Virus record (IMG/VR): IMGVR_UViG_3300028592_000049
Location: 1-34,818 of that record
Reading direction: 5' to 3' (one strand)
Source: a virus
DNA length: 34,818 bases
Every line of letters begins with the position of its first letter. Positions within the stretch are counted from its first letter, which is position 1. Below the pieces are notes generated by a model. It was not told the origin of the DNA. It saw only the letters and a list, made by a program, of their open reading frames with translations, and did no database searches. The position numbers and the translations under genes are program-made. Shown in pieces: positions 11,902 through 20,441 of the stretch.

Positions 11902-12215
11902 CGACGCCCCCCGATCGCTTCAAGCTCCCGGCCGAGTTCATGGACGCTCACGGCGATGTCCTCCGGCGCTGGGACTGGCGCCGCTTCCCCACGCTGGCGG
12001 TGCGCGAGGTGCTTCCCGACATCGCGGCATTGGAGCACGTGCGGCTGGAGCTCGCCGCGTCAGGAGCCGAGACGGTCGTGCGCCCCCTGGGGGGCGGCTC
12101 GGCCAACAGGCTCAGGCGGTACTGCGACGCCCTCCCCCAGGCGCCCAAGCCTACGCGGGAGGAGATCGCCGCGGTGTTGGCCAAGCGCAACCGGCCCAAG
12201 GCCGAGCAGCCGTGA
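11898..12215 (+). CDS. hypothetical 105 aa protein in the packaging operon
   Basis: 105 residues starting at an ATGA overlap with the previous stop. Contains WDWRRFPTLAVREVLPDIAA and a basic C-terminus (REEIAAVLAKRNRPKAEQP). Mostly helical. Lies between small and large terminase genes with overlaps on both sides, so coupled expression is likely; role unknown. Confidence 0.65.
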   Translation: MTTPPDRFKLPAEFMDAHGDVLRRWDWRRFPTLAVREVLPDIAALEHVRLELAASGAETVVRPLGGGSANRLRRYCDALPQAPKPTREEIAAVLAKRNRPKAEQP

Positions 12216-12625
12216 CGGAGCATCCCGAGCGCCGCTACCGCGTCCTCACGATCGAGGAGGCGGCGATGGCGCTCTGGATGCTGCGCCATCAGCCACAGAC
12301 ACCGAGGCGCGCCAGCGGCGCTGCCCCAAAGGACGAGATCAGCATGACCCAGACCACCCCCCAACTTCCCCTCCTCTACCGCAGCATGATTGCCGAGCTC
12401 TACGGCGCCGGCGGCTCGGGCTCGCTCGACATCCACGGCCGCGTGAGCGTCGCCTCGGACCGGCGCGGGCCCCAGCGAAACCTCAACGGCAACCCCACGG
12501 ACTGGCTCAGGATCGTGAGCCTCGGGCTGCTCGCGGGCGAGGCGGGCAAGCTGGTGCTCACCGATGCCGGCCGGGCGGAGGCGGAGCGCATCATCGCCGA
12601 GCGCACGTCGCGGACGGCGGCGTAG
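12212..12625 (+). CDS. hypothetical 137 aa protein, winged-helix-like C-terminus
   Basis: 137 residues from GTG 12212, which overlaps the previous stop as GTGA. An internal ATG at MTQTTPQLP could be the true start of a shorter product. The C-terminal part (WLRIVSLGLLAGEAGKLVLTDAGRAEAERIIAE) has the look of a winged helix. Function unknown; may be a DNA-binding packaging or regulatory protein. Confidence 0.55.
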   Translation: MTEHPERRYRVLTIEEAAMALWMLRHQPQTPRRASGAAPKDEISMTQTTPQLPLLYRSMIAELYGAGGSGSLDIHGRVSVASDRRGPQRNLNGNPTDWLRIVSLGLLAGEAGKLVLTDAGRAEAERIIAERTSRTAA

Positions 12626-12639
12626 GGCGGCTGATCCGC

Positions 12640-14376
12640 ATGACGCGCCCGTTGCGGGCGGAGCGCTACGCCGCGAGCGCCTCGTCCACCCTCGTCCAGA
12701 TCATCACGGAGAAGCTGCACTACTGGTCCTTCACCGAGGCGCACCTGTGGTACGCGGAGGCGGTGCCCAGGTTGACGCCGAGCGAGCTGGCGCTGCTCGG
12801 GTGCAATGACCGGTACTTCCTCGTCACCGCGCTGTGCAACCGGCCGGATGCGATGCACCCCTGGCTGTACGACCGGGCGAGGGAAGTGGAGGCGGCGCCG
12901 GACGGCCACATAGACCTGTGGAGCCGCGAGCACTACAAGTCGACCTGGATCACCTTCGGCGGCGTCGTCCAGGAGATACTCGCCGATCCCGAGATCACCA
13001 TCGGCATCTTCTCCAACACCAAGGACATCGCCCGGCCGTTCCTCGCGCAGGTGAAGCGCGAGCTGGAGTCCAACGAGAAGCTGATCGCCCTCTACCCCGA
13101 CGTACTCTGGCGCAGCGCCGGCGAGCGCAAGGAGGCGGGCATCAGCTGGTCGCTTGAGACCGGCATCACGGTCAAGCGCAAGGGCAACCCGAAGGAGGCG
13201 ACGGTGGAGGCCCACGGCCTCATTGACGCCATGCCGACGGGCCGGCACTTCGGCCTGCTGCTGTTCGACGACGTGGTGACGGAGAAGAACGTCACCAACC
13301 CCGACATGCTCTCCAAGTCGGCCGAGCGCTTCGAGCTCGCCGACAACCTGGGCAAGGCCGAGGGCAGCCGGCGCCAGATCGCAGCGACCCGCTACAGCTA
13401 TGCCGACTACTACGGCGAGATGATCGCGAACGAGATCGCCATCCCGCGCATCTACCCGGCGACCGACGACGGCACGCCGGAGGGCAAGCCCGTCTTCTGG
13501 ACGCAGGAGACCTGGGACCGCAAGAAGAAGACCCAGCGCCGCACCATGGCGGCGCAGCTGCTCCAGAACCCGCTGGCGGGCTCGGAGAACACCTTCCGCG
13601 TCCAGTGGCTCACCCCCTTCTGGGTGCGCCCCTCGATGCTCAACGTCTACATCCTGGGCGACCCCTCCCGCGGGCAGAACAAGACCTCGGACCGCACGGC
13701 CCTGTCGGTGGTCGGCATCGACACGAGGGGCAACAAGTTCTTCCTCGACGGCTACTGCCACCGCATGACGCTCACCGAGCGGTGGAACAAGCTCAAGGAA
13801 CTGCACCGCAAGTGGTCCAACCTGCCGGGCGTGCAGTCCATCCGCGTCGGCTACGAGCGCTACGGCATGCAGTCGGACGACCAGTATTTCGCCGAGCGCA
13901 TGCGCCTGGAGGGCTACTCCTTCACGATCGAGACCATCAACTGGACGGGCGAGCGCGGCGGCCAGGCCAAGGACGCCCGCGTGGAGCGGCTGGAGCCTGA
14001 CTTCCGCGACGGCTCCTTCTTCGTGCCCGGCCGCGTGTGGCACGCCGGTGCCGGCGATCCCCACAAGCGCTACGCCCGCTGGTATCTGGAGGATGGCTCG
14101 GACGAGATCCACTTCCGCGCATGCCCCGGCCTGCACGAGCACGAGCGGCGGGCCAAGGCCAACGGCGAGCACTACCGCCTGTTCGAGCCCATCCGCCGCG
14201 TCGACGAGGACGGCGCGCTCTACGATCTCACCCGGGTGTTCTTCGAGGAGTTCCGCTTCTATCCGTTCAGCCCGCGCAAGGACCTGATCGACGCCACCTC
14301 CCGGATCTACGACATGGAACCGCGGCCGGCGGTTCAGATCGAGACGTGGGAGCCGCCGGACTATCCGGACGCGTGA
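12640..14376 (+). CDS. terL: terminase large subunit
   Basis: 578 residues from ATG 12640, 14 nt after the previous stop; longer in-frame starts overlap other genes. The ATPase part shows a variant Walker A, SREHYKST (residues 95-102, Lys100), and Walker B LLLFDDVV (about 206-213). The C-terminal nuclease part has LGDPSRG (Asp341) and DLIDATSR (Asp548, Asp551), the metal-binding acids of the RNase H-like fold. It cuts concatemers and pumps DNA into the prohead through the portal. Full length for the family. Confidence 0.9.
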   Translation: MTRPLRAERYAASASSTLVQIITEKLHYWSFTEAHLWYAEAVPRLTPSELALLGCNDRYFLVTALCNRPDAMHPWLYDRAREVEAAPDGHIDLWSREHYKSTWITFGGVVQEILADPEITIGIFSNTKDIARPFLAQVKRELESNEKLIALYPDVLWRSAGERKEAGISWSLETGITVKRKGNPKEATVEAHGLIDAMPTGRHFGLLLFDDVVTEKNVTNPDMLSKSAERFELADNLGKAEGSRRQIAATRYSYADYYGEMIANEIAIPRIYPATDDGTPEGKPVFWTQETWDRKKKTQRRTMAAQLLQNPLAGSENTFRVQWLTPFWVRPSMLNVYILGDPSRGQNKTSDRTALSVVGIDTRGNKFFLDGYCHRMTLTERWNKLKELHRKWSNLPGVQSIRVGYERYGMQSDDQYFAERMRLEGYSFTIETINWTGERGGQAKDARVERLEPDFRDGSFFVPGRVWHAGAGDPHKRYARWYLEDGSDEIHFRACPGLHEHERRAKANGEHYRLFEPIRRVDEDGALYDLTRVFFEEFRFYPFSPRKDLIDATSRIYDMEPRPAVQIETWEPPDYPDA

Positions 14377-14386
14377 GGGCAACTGC

Positions 14387-14998
14387 ATGATCCGAACCAC
14401 CCGCACCTACGCCGAGCTGGAGATCAGCCCCGAGGCCTACGACGAGATCGCGTCCAAGCTGAAGGCAGCCGGGTACGACCATGCCATCATGGACGGTGGC
14501 GCGATCGACATGCACGGGATTGGGCTGACGCGTCAAGCAAGCTCCCGGTACTACGACGACTATTCCCGCACCTGGAAGAGCAGGACGACACCCGCGAGAT
14601 CAGAGACGGTGGGCGGCATGCGGCTCTTGCAGGACCGAACCGCGCCGCCGTCTCGCCTCCTCATGCCCCATGCCCCGATTCCGACCGAGCACGTCCACGC
14701 TCGCTGCGTCGGCCAAGAGTTCGGCTTCGGCTATACCTACTCGGCGCCGACGGCCGACGAGGAGATCCTCGTCAAGCTGCACGCCGATGCCGCGGCCGCG
14801 CTCCCGGCGGGTACGCGCTACGAGGTGAGGAAGCGAGTGCGCGACGCGATGAACGTCGCCTCTATCGATGGGATGGTGTGGTATCGCGACGAGCGCGAAG
14901 ACAGCGCCAGCAACACCGACGCCCAGCCTCCGAAGGAGCCTGGGCCGCAGGATGGCTACATCCTGGTGGGCCAGTTCCGGACGCCACCCAACCCCTGA
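14387..14998 (+). CDS. hypothetical 203 aa phage protein
   Basis: ATG 14387 lies 10 nt after the terminase stop. The first 45 residues (ELEISPEAYDEIASKLKAAG, then MDGGAIDMHGIGL) resemble a short conserved module I recall from other phage proteins. The middle is low in recognisable structure; the C-terminal part has an alpha/beta character (EEILVKLHADAAAALP). Possibly two modules fused. No function assigned. Confidence 0.65.
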   Translation: MIRTTRTYAELEISPEAYDEIASKLKAAGYDHAIMDGGAIDMHGIGLTRQASSRYYDDYSRTWKSRTTPARSETVGGMRLLQDRTAPPSRLLMPHAPIPTEHVHARCVGQEFGFGYTYSAPTADEEILVKLHADAAAALPAGTRYEVRKRVRDAMNVASIDGMVWYRDEREDSASNTDAQPPKEPGPQDGYILVGQFRTPPNP

Positions 14999-15006
14999 GA
15001 ATCACC

Positions 15007-15204
15007 ATGGCCCGCGTCACCACCCTCCGCGACCTCGTCATCAAGGCCGACCCCGACTATGTCCGGGAGCGCGACTGGGTGACGGAGTACGTCTTCTCCG
15101 CCCAGAAGCGCGGCGGTGGCCGTGCGGGCGAGCTGACCCACGAGGGCGGGGTGCGCGTGTTCCGGGCGCGGGAGTCCAAGCGTGGGGCTTACGCGGATGA
15201 CTGA
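15007..15204 (+). CDS. hypothetical 65 aa protein
   Basis: 65 residues from ATG 15007; the longer open frame overlaps the previous gene. Contains ADPDYVRERDWVTEYVF and a basic, Gly-rich middle (AQKRGGGRAGEL). No clear Shine-Dalgarno sequence, so it may be read by coupling 8 nt after the previous stop. Function unknown. Confidence 0.55.
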   Translation: MARVTTLRDLVIKADPDYVRERDWVTEYVFSAQKRGGGRAGELTHEGGVRVFRARESKRGAYADD

Positions 15205-15211
15205 GGCATAG

Positions 15212-15334
15212 AAAGGACGATCATGGATCGCCGCTCGCTACCGCGCCGAGCGCCTGGCTCGCAAGGGACGCCAGGAGCAGGTCTTCACGGCCAGCTTGGG
15301 CACGTGGTCCGGCGTCCGGTTCATCGAGGAATGA
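15212..15334 (+). pseudogene. protein-like frame without a normal start codon
   Basis: After gaaagga, the frame reads SWIAARYRAERLARKGRQEQ then VFTASLGTWSGVRFIEE to TGA 15332-15334, which is coupled to the next start. It opens after a TAG at 15209 and has no ATG, GTG or TTG before the protein-like part. The ATG at 15223 is in a different frame whose product is not protein-like. A lost start, a one-base deletion at the start, or a rare start codon would explain it. Confidence 0.4.
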
Positions 15335-15337
15335 GCG

Positions 15338-15802
15338 ATGCCCCTCACCCCTGAAGCCATCAAGCGCCTCGCCGTCTGGAACCGCACCAAGGAGGCGCAG
15401 TACAAGCGCATCTCCCAGGCCATGCCGGGGCTGCAGCTCGTCAGGACCGGCATGTTCGTCAGGACCGGCATGATGCGCGGCAAGCATTACTCGACCTTCA
15501 TGCTGGTGTGCTCCCAGACCCTGGGGCCCGACCTCGACCATGACGGCGCCCCCGGCTTCTACGAGGGCGTGATCATCGGCCGGTCGGAGCACGCCGTGCC
15601 CGACCACAAGCGCGGCCTGGCCCGGCAGCCCATCACGGTGCCGCTGCCGGAGGCGAAGAAGCCGCTCAACAAGCGCGCGGTGGACTTGTCCGACGCCCAG
15701 ATCGACCAGATCATCGCCGGCTGGCGCGAGGGGCGCTCGGCGCTGGACCTGCCGTTCGTGCTGGCGGTGTACGGGCAGGATGGGCAGCCACGGACGGCGT
15801 AG
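15338..15802 (+). CDS. hypothetical 154 aa protein
   Basis: 154 residues; ATG 15338 lies 3 nt after the previous stop. Contains a tandem duplication of six residues (VRTGMF, VRTGMM) from an 18 bp repeat. The C-terminal part (VDLSDAQIDQIIAGWREGRS) resembles a small helix-turn-helix. No family recognised. Confidence 0.65.
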   Translation: MPLTPEAIKRLAVWNRTKEAQYKRISQAMPGLQLVRTGMFVRTGMMRGKHYSTFMLVCSQTLGPDLDHDGAPGFYEGVIIGRSEHAVPDHKRGLARQPITVPLPEAKKPLNKRAVDLSDAQIDQIIAGWREGRSALDLPFVLAVYGQDGQPRTA

Positions 15803-15952
15803 CTAGGTCTTCCCAGGCTCGGTCTCGCAAATGGTAGCTTCCACGCCGCCGCTGCGATTTCGGGGCTAGCACGCCGGCCCTACTCGGCCAACCCCTTTTG
15901 TGTGCGTCCCCTGCCTCCCTCCCCAAAAGAAGAGAAATAGGAGCCTGCCCCC

Positions 15953-16525
15953 ATGTTTGCCAACAAGGACACCGTCTGGATCTCGCCGGACCGGCGCACC
16001 CGCCTCTACTACGACCAGGGCACCGGCATGTGCAGCCTCTTCGTCGACGACGTTGAGGCGCTGCAGGTCAGCGACACCGAGATCAACCCCCTGCTGCCCC
16101 TTCTGACCAAGCGCACGATCGTTGCCGACGGCGCGTCGGTGGCGCTCACGCGCGAGCAGTCGGGCGCGCTGTGCATCTTCGACAAGTCGGACGGTGCGCT
16201 GTTCACGCTGCCGGCGGCCGAGGCTGGGCTCGAGTTCGAGTTCCGCATCGTCGGCACGCCCTCCTCGGTGGGTCACCGCGTGGTGTGTGCCTCGGGGGAC
16301 TTCATTGTCGGGTCCATCCTCCTCGACGACACCGACACCGGCCTCACCACCAGCGCGCAGGCGGCCAACGGTACCACGCACCTCGCCATCGATCTTGATG
16401 CGGCGACCGACGGGTGGCTTGCCGGCGGCTTCTTCACCCTGACGGCCATCTCCGCCACCCAGTGGTCGATTGCCGGCCACCTCATCCACACCGGCAACGT
16501 GGCCTCGCCGTTCGAGACCTCCTGA
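15953..16525 (+). CDS. probable structural protein, 190 aa
   Basis: 190 residues; taggagcctgcccc before ATG. Beta-rich throughout: LYYDQGTGMCSLFVDD, then RTIVADGASVALTREQSGAL and many Thr/Ser/Gly strands. This composition fits a virion protein such as a head or tail decoration domain. It follows a 150-base gap, so it may begin a separately controlled segment of the late region. Confidence 0.55.
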   Translation: MFANKDTVWISPDRRTRLYYDQGTGMCSLFVDDVEALQVSDTEINPLLPLLTKRTIVADGASVALTREQSGALCIFDKSDGALFTLPAAEAGLEFEFRIVGTPSSVGHRVVCASGDFIVGSILLDDTDTGLTTSAQAANGTTHLAIDLDAATDGWLAGGFFTLTAISATQWSIAGHLIHTGNVASPFETS

Positions 16526-16621
16526 TCCTGGCGGCCGCTCTCGTTTGATCGGCCGCTCCCTGCCTCGACAACCCATGCCAGCCCTCGCCGTGGGGCTGGC
16601 GCTTTGCAATCGGAAAGGCCC

Positions 16622-17188
16622 ATGCCCATCACGTCCGATGGTCTCATCGTGCCCAAGGGGCCAGCCAGGAAGGCCGGCTCGCCCATCCTTGTCCCCAAGC
16701 GCCCGCCCACGCAGACGGTGCGCATCGGGGACAAGACCGTCACCACGTCCCTCGTCAGGGCGGCGCCGGTGCCGCGCGCGCCCATTCGTATGCCCAACGT
16801 CGTCCGCCCGAAGGCCTACGGCCACACGGTCGCGAGGCCCTACGGGGACGCCACGCCCATGTCGGCCGCCGAGCGCGCGCTCCAGAAGTGCGTCGCCGAG
16901 GTGGTCCTGCGCCACTATCCGGGCCACGCCTGGGCCATCGACGTGCCGCCCGGGCAGGGCGTGGTGAACATCTCCATCCCCCTGTTCATGGGGTATATCA
17001 ATAAGTGGAACATCCCGGTCTCGATGCTGAAGTCGGACCCAGGAATGCGCCTCGTGGTGCGGGCCTGCGGCGAGATCCTCGAGCGCTACAAGATCCCCCG
17101 CGGCGGCTTCCTGCCCGACCGCTTCGTGGAGGTGGTCGAGAAGATCCCGGCCTGGAAGCGGGCGCGGACGGGGTGGATACCCTCATGA
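16622..17188 (+). CDS. hypothetical 188 aa protein
   Basis: 188 residues from ATG 16622 with ggaaaggccc upstream; a TTG at 16604 is less likely. The N-terminal 80 residues are Pro/Arg rich and probably flexible. The C-terminal domain (AEVVLRHYPGHAWAIDVPPG through KIPAWKRARTGWIPS) is compact. Precedes the portal gene; a head-assembly or internal protein is possible but unproven. Confidence 0.65.
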   Translation: MPITSDGLIVPKGPARKAGSPILVPKRPPTQTVRIGDKTVTTSLVRAAPVPRAPIRMPNVVRPKAYGHTVARPYGDATPMSAAERALQKCVAEVVLRHYPGHAWAIDVPPGQGVVNISIPLFMGYINKWNIPVSMLKSDPGMRLVVRACGEILERYKIPRGGFLPDRFVEVVEKIPAWKRARTGWIPS

Positions 17189-17424
17189 GCGACGTGACCG
17201 CCCCTCCGATGCAGACGCCCCACGCGTTCCCCACGCCGTCCGGCTTCATCCGCCTCGGCCCCGCCCGCTACGCCGTGTGGCGGCGCATCGACATCAATGG
17301 TGCGGCCGTCGCCCGGGAGGTCATCTGCACCAACCCGGCCTATGGGGCGCAGGTTTTGGCTGAATGGGCGGCCGCCGTCCGGGCCGTAGCCGCGTTGGCC
17401 GCGGCAGCACGCCAGCAGGTTTGA
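17185..17424 (+). CDS. hypothetical 79 aa protein
   Basis: 79 residues starting at an ATGA overlap. N-terminal Pro-rich stretch, then LGPARYAVWRRIDINGAAV and a C-terminal Ala-rich helix (AAAVRAVAALAAAARQQV) that could be a coiled coil or membrane-associated helix. Coupled to the gene before it; 8 nt before the portal gene. Confidence 0.6.
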   Translation: MSDVTAPPMQTPHAFPTPSGFIRLGPARYAVWRRIDINGAAVAREVICTNPAYGAQVLAEWAAAVRAVAALAAAARQQV

Positions 17425-17432
17425 CGGTCCCC

Positions 17433-19982
17433 ATGGCCTCCACCTCCTCCAAGCTCGACCCCCAGGCCCCGAACAGGGATGGCGGCCCCATCGGCGGCTC
17501 GTCCCGTGCGGGCACGTTTGCCCGCCAGCCGGCAATGGGTGGCGCGGGCGGTGGGGGTGGAACCGACCTCACCTACGCCGACATCGCCAATCCGCCCGTG
17601 GACCTGATGGGCCGGCCCATCGACATGCTGGGGCTCATCGGCGAGGCCGACCGCTTCGCCAAGGACTACATGCTGCGCACGGTGGAGCAGCCGCTCGCCC
17701 GCGCCTATCGCGCCTGGCAGGGCCAGCACCCCGAAGGCTCGAAGTACCTCGACAAGGCAGCCTGGCGCGGCCGCTCGCGCCTCTTCGTGCCCAAGACGCG
17801 GAGCGCGGTGCGCAAGGCCAAGGCGGCCGCCGCGGCCGCGATGTTCTCCACCGAGGACGTGATCAACGTCACCGCCGAGATGGAGGACGATCCCGTCCAG
17901 CGGGCAACCGCGGCCGTGATCAAGGCCTGCGTCGACTATCGCCTCACCCGGTCCCATCCGCGCACGGGGGTGCCGTGGTTCCGCATCGCCATGGGCGCCT
18001 CGCTCGACTCGCAGCTGACCGGGGTGTGCATCTCCAAGCAGGCATGGTCGTTCCAGGAGGTGGAGGTGCCGGGCCGCTTCGAGGTGATGGAGGTGCCCGT
18101 CATCGACGAGGAGACGGGAGAGCCGCTGACGGACGAGGAAGGTCGCCCCGTCGTGGCCGAGGCCGAGATCCCCGTGAAGCGCGTCACGGTGGACAAGCCC
18201 ACCGTCGAACTGTTCCCCATCGAGAATGCCGGCATCGACCCCGCCGCCCCCTGGTATGACCCCGTGCAGGGCGGCCGGTTCTTCTTCATGCGCCATCCCA
18301 TGGGCCTCTCCGATTGCCGCGCGTGGCTCCGGGCGGGTCGCGCGCAAGGGCTGTTCGAGGTCTCCGACGCCCTCCTCCTCAAGGGCCGCATCGACGACGA
18401 CCGTCAGGGCGTGCGCTACGCGCGCGAGGGGGCGGGTGCCGATCGCTACGAGGACGGCAAGGCCCCGGGCGAGCTCGACATCGTGTGGGTGCAGGAGAAC
18501 TTCCTGCGCATCGCCGGCATCGATTGGCACTGGTGGAGCATCGGCCGCTACGGCTACCTCTCCAAGGTCAGGGAGACGCACGAGTCCTATCCCGAGCTTG
18601 ACGGTGAGCGGCCCTACGTCATGGGCGTCTCGCAGATCGACAGCCACCGGGTGTTCCCGCAGTCCCCAGTGGAGTCCTGGCAGCCCCTGCAGCTTGAGAT
18701 CAACGACATCACCAACCTGCGACTAGACACCCTGAAGCGCGCGATCGCGCCGCTGCCGATCGTCAAGCGCGGCGGCAACGTGGATCTGGTGGCGCTGCAG
18801 CGCCGCGGCCAGCCCGAGGCCATCCTGATGGCCGACAACCCGACGGACATCACCTTCGCTTCGACGCCGGCCCCGCCGGGGCAGGGCTACACGGAATCCT
18901 CCGTCGCCAACGCCTCCTTCGACGAGCTGGCCGGCGTGTTCTCGACCTCCTCGGTGCAGACCTCCCGCCAGCTGAACGAGACCGTCGGCGGCATGCGGCT
19001 GATGGCGGGCTCGGCCAACGCGGTCGGCGAGTACGACCTGCGCACCTGGATCGAGTCGTGGGCCGAGCCGGCGCTGCGCCAGGTCGCGCACATGGTGCGC
19101 TACCACGAGTCCGACCCCAAGATCCTGGCTGTCGCCGGCGCCAAGGCTCGCGTGTGGCAGCGCTTCGGATACGTCCCCCAGTTCTCCGACTTCGACCGGG
19201 CCGACATCTGGCTCCGGATCAACGTGGGCATCGGCAACGCCGATCCCATGCAGTCGCTGGCCAAGCTGCGAATGGCCGCGGAGATGATGGCCCCCCTGTT
19301 CCCGGTGATGCAGCAGCAGGGCATCGCCCCCGATGTCGAGGCCTTCATCGAGGAGGTGTTTGGCAAGGCCGGCTTCCGCGACGGCCGCCGCTTCTTCAAG
19401 TTCGGCCAGCAGCCGCAAGGCGGTGAGGGCGGGGAGGGCAGCCCAGAGATGGCCAAGCTCATGCAGCAGATGCAGATCGCCCAGGGCGAGATGCAGCTGG
19501 AGCGCGAGCGCATCGGCCTGGAGCGCGAGCGCATGGGCCTTGAGGCCCAGGACATGCAGCAGCGCTGGCGTCAGTTCCTGCTTGAGATGCAGGCCGAGGG
19601 CAAGGAGCAGGCAGCCGAGCGTGCGCTGAAGCTCCACCTCGACGACCGCAAGGGCCGGCGCGAGATGGCCAAGCAGCTGATTACGGTCGCGTCCAGCCGC
19701 CAGCAGCGCGCGGAAGACCGGGTGCACACCGATCACGCCACGCGCGAGGAGCGCATGCACGCGCTGGCCTCGCGCCGTGAGGACCGCGCGTTCGGTGCAG
19801 CTTCGCGCCACGGCGAGCGCAAGTACGCCGAGCAGCGCCAGCGCGAGGATTCCGCCGAGCGTCGCCGCGAGGGCGTGCGCGACTACCTGTTCGGCTCCGT
19901 GTCCGGCGCAGGTGCGCCGAGCGCGAAAGCCCCATCCAATCCCAAGCGCCGCCGCGGCGGCGCCGAGGTGCGACCCGCTTAG
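17433..19982 (+). CDS. portal protein, P22-like
   Basis: 849 residues from ATG 17433. The order of segments fits large portal proteins of short-tailed phages: a core (about 90-600) with WFRIAMGASLDSQLTGVCIS, VELFPIENAGIDP, and SHRVFPQSPVESWQPLQLEI. The last 200 residues are long charged helices (EMQLERERIGLERERMGLEA onward) that would form the barrel or crown inside the head. It forms the dodecameric DNA channel, docking the terminase during packaging and later the tail. Long for a portal; the barrel-like end accounts for that. No close homologue could be tested. Confidence 0.8.
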   Translation: MASTSSKLDPQAPNRDGGPIGGSSRAGTFARQPAMGGAGGGGGTDLTYADIANPPVDLMGRPIDMLGLIGEADRFAKDYMLRTVEQPLARAYRAWQGQHPEGSKYLDKAAWRGRSRLFVPKTRSAVRKAKAAAAAAMFSTEDVINVTAEMEDDPVQRATAAVIKACVDYRLTRSHPRTGVPWFRIAMGASLDSQLTGVCISKQAWSFQEVEVPGRFEVMEVPVIDEETGEPLTDEEGRPVVAEAEIPVKRVTVDKPTVELFPIENAGIDPAAPWYDPVQGGRFFFMRHPMGLSDCRAWLRAGRAQGLFEVSDALLLKGRIDDDRQGVRYAREGAGADRYEDGKAPGELDIVWVQENFLRIAGIDWHWWSIGRYGYLSKVRETHESYPELDGERPYVMGVSQIDSHRVFPQSPVESWQPLQLEINDITNLRLDTLKRAIAPLPIVKRGGNVDLVALQRRGQPEAILMADNPTDITFASTPAPPGQGYTESSVANASFDELAGVFSTSSVQTSRQLNETVGGMRLMAGSANAVGEYDLRTWIESWAEPALRQVAHMVRYHESDPKILAVAGAKARVWQRFGYVPQFSDFDRADIWLRINVGIGNADPMQSLAKLRMAAEMMAPLFPVMQQQGIAPDVEAFIEEVFGKAGFRDGRRFFKFGQQPQGGEGGEGSPEMAKLMQQMQIAQGEMQLERERIGLERERMGLEAQDMQQRWRQFLLEMQAEGKEQAAERALKLHLDDRKGRREMAKQLITVASSRQQRAEDRVHTDHATREERMHALASRREDRAFGAASRHGERKYAEQRQREDSAERRREGVRDYLFGSVSGAGAPSAKAPSNPKRRRGGAEVRPA

Positions 19983-20021
19983 CCGGCCGCGCCGACCCAC
20001 CGTACCGGGCAAGACAAGAGC

Positions 20022-20441
20022 ATGTCACGACGCATCGCCGGCGTAGTCCGCCGGATCGACGACGCGGAGGTTGTCGCCCGCGCGCTCGGCGAGGAGTTCC
20101 TGGAGGACGCCCTCGACGACATGGAGGCCAAGCACGCCCTGGAGGCGGCAGGCCAGGTCGCGGCCGACATCATCATCGCCCTGGAGAGAGCGGGGCCGCT
20201 CGCTCTCTACGCGGAGGAGCGGCGCAAGGACGCCGCCTCGGCGTTGCGGCTGCTCCTCGCAGCCGATCCCAACGATCCCGTCGCCGTCGCCCAGGCGCAG
20301 GCCGAGGTCAACGAGTACCTGCGGCTTTGCGCATGGATCCGAGGGCGCATGGAAGAGGCCCAGCAGGCCGAGCACATCATCAACGAGCAATACGGAAGAC
20401 AGGGCAGAGGACAGAATGCCACGCTTTCAGACCAAGACTGA
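20022..20441 (+). CDS. hypothetical helical protein, 139 aa
   Basis: 139 residues, almost wholly helical and acidic (VVARALGEEFLEDALDDMEA, then LLLAADPNDPVAVAQAQAEV). No strong ribosome site precedes ATG. Its 3' end overlaps the next gene by 26 bp. Between portal and scaffold, so perhaps a head-assembly factor; family unknown. Confidence 0.65.
   Translation: MSRRIAGVVRRIDDAEVVARALGEEFLEDALDDMEAKHALEAAGQVAADIIIALERAGPLALYAEERRKDAASALRLLLAADPNDPVAVAQAQAEVNEYLRLCAWIRGRMEEAQQAEHIINEQYGRQGRGQNATLSDQD

Noticed and set aside
18723-20012. Long antisense frame opposite the portal gene
   Set aside because: Low-complexity Leu/Ala/Arg/His composition typical of antisense shadow; portal frame is clearly the coding one.
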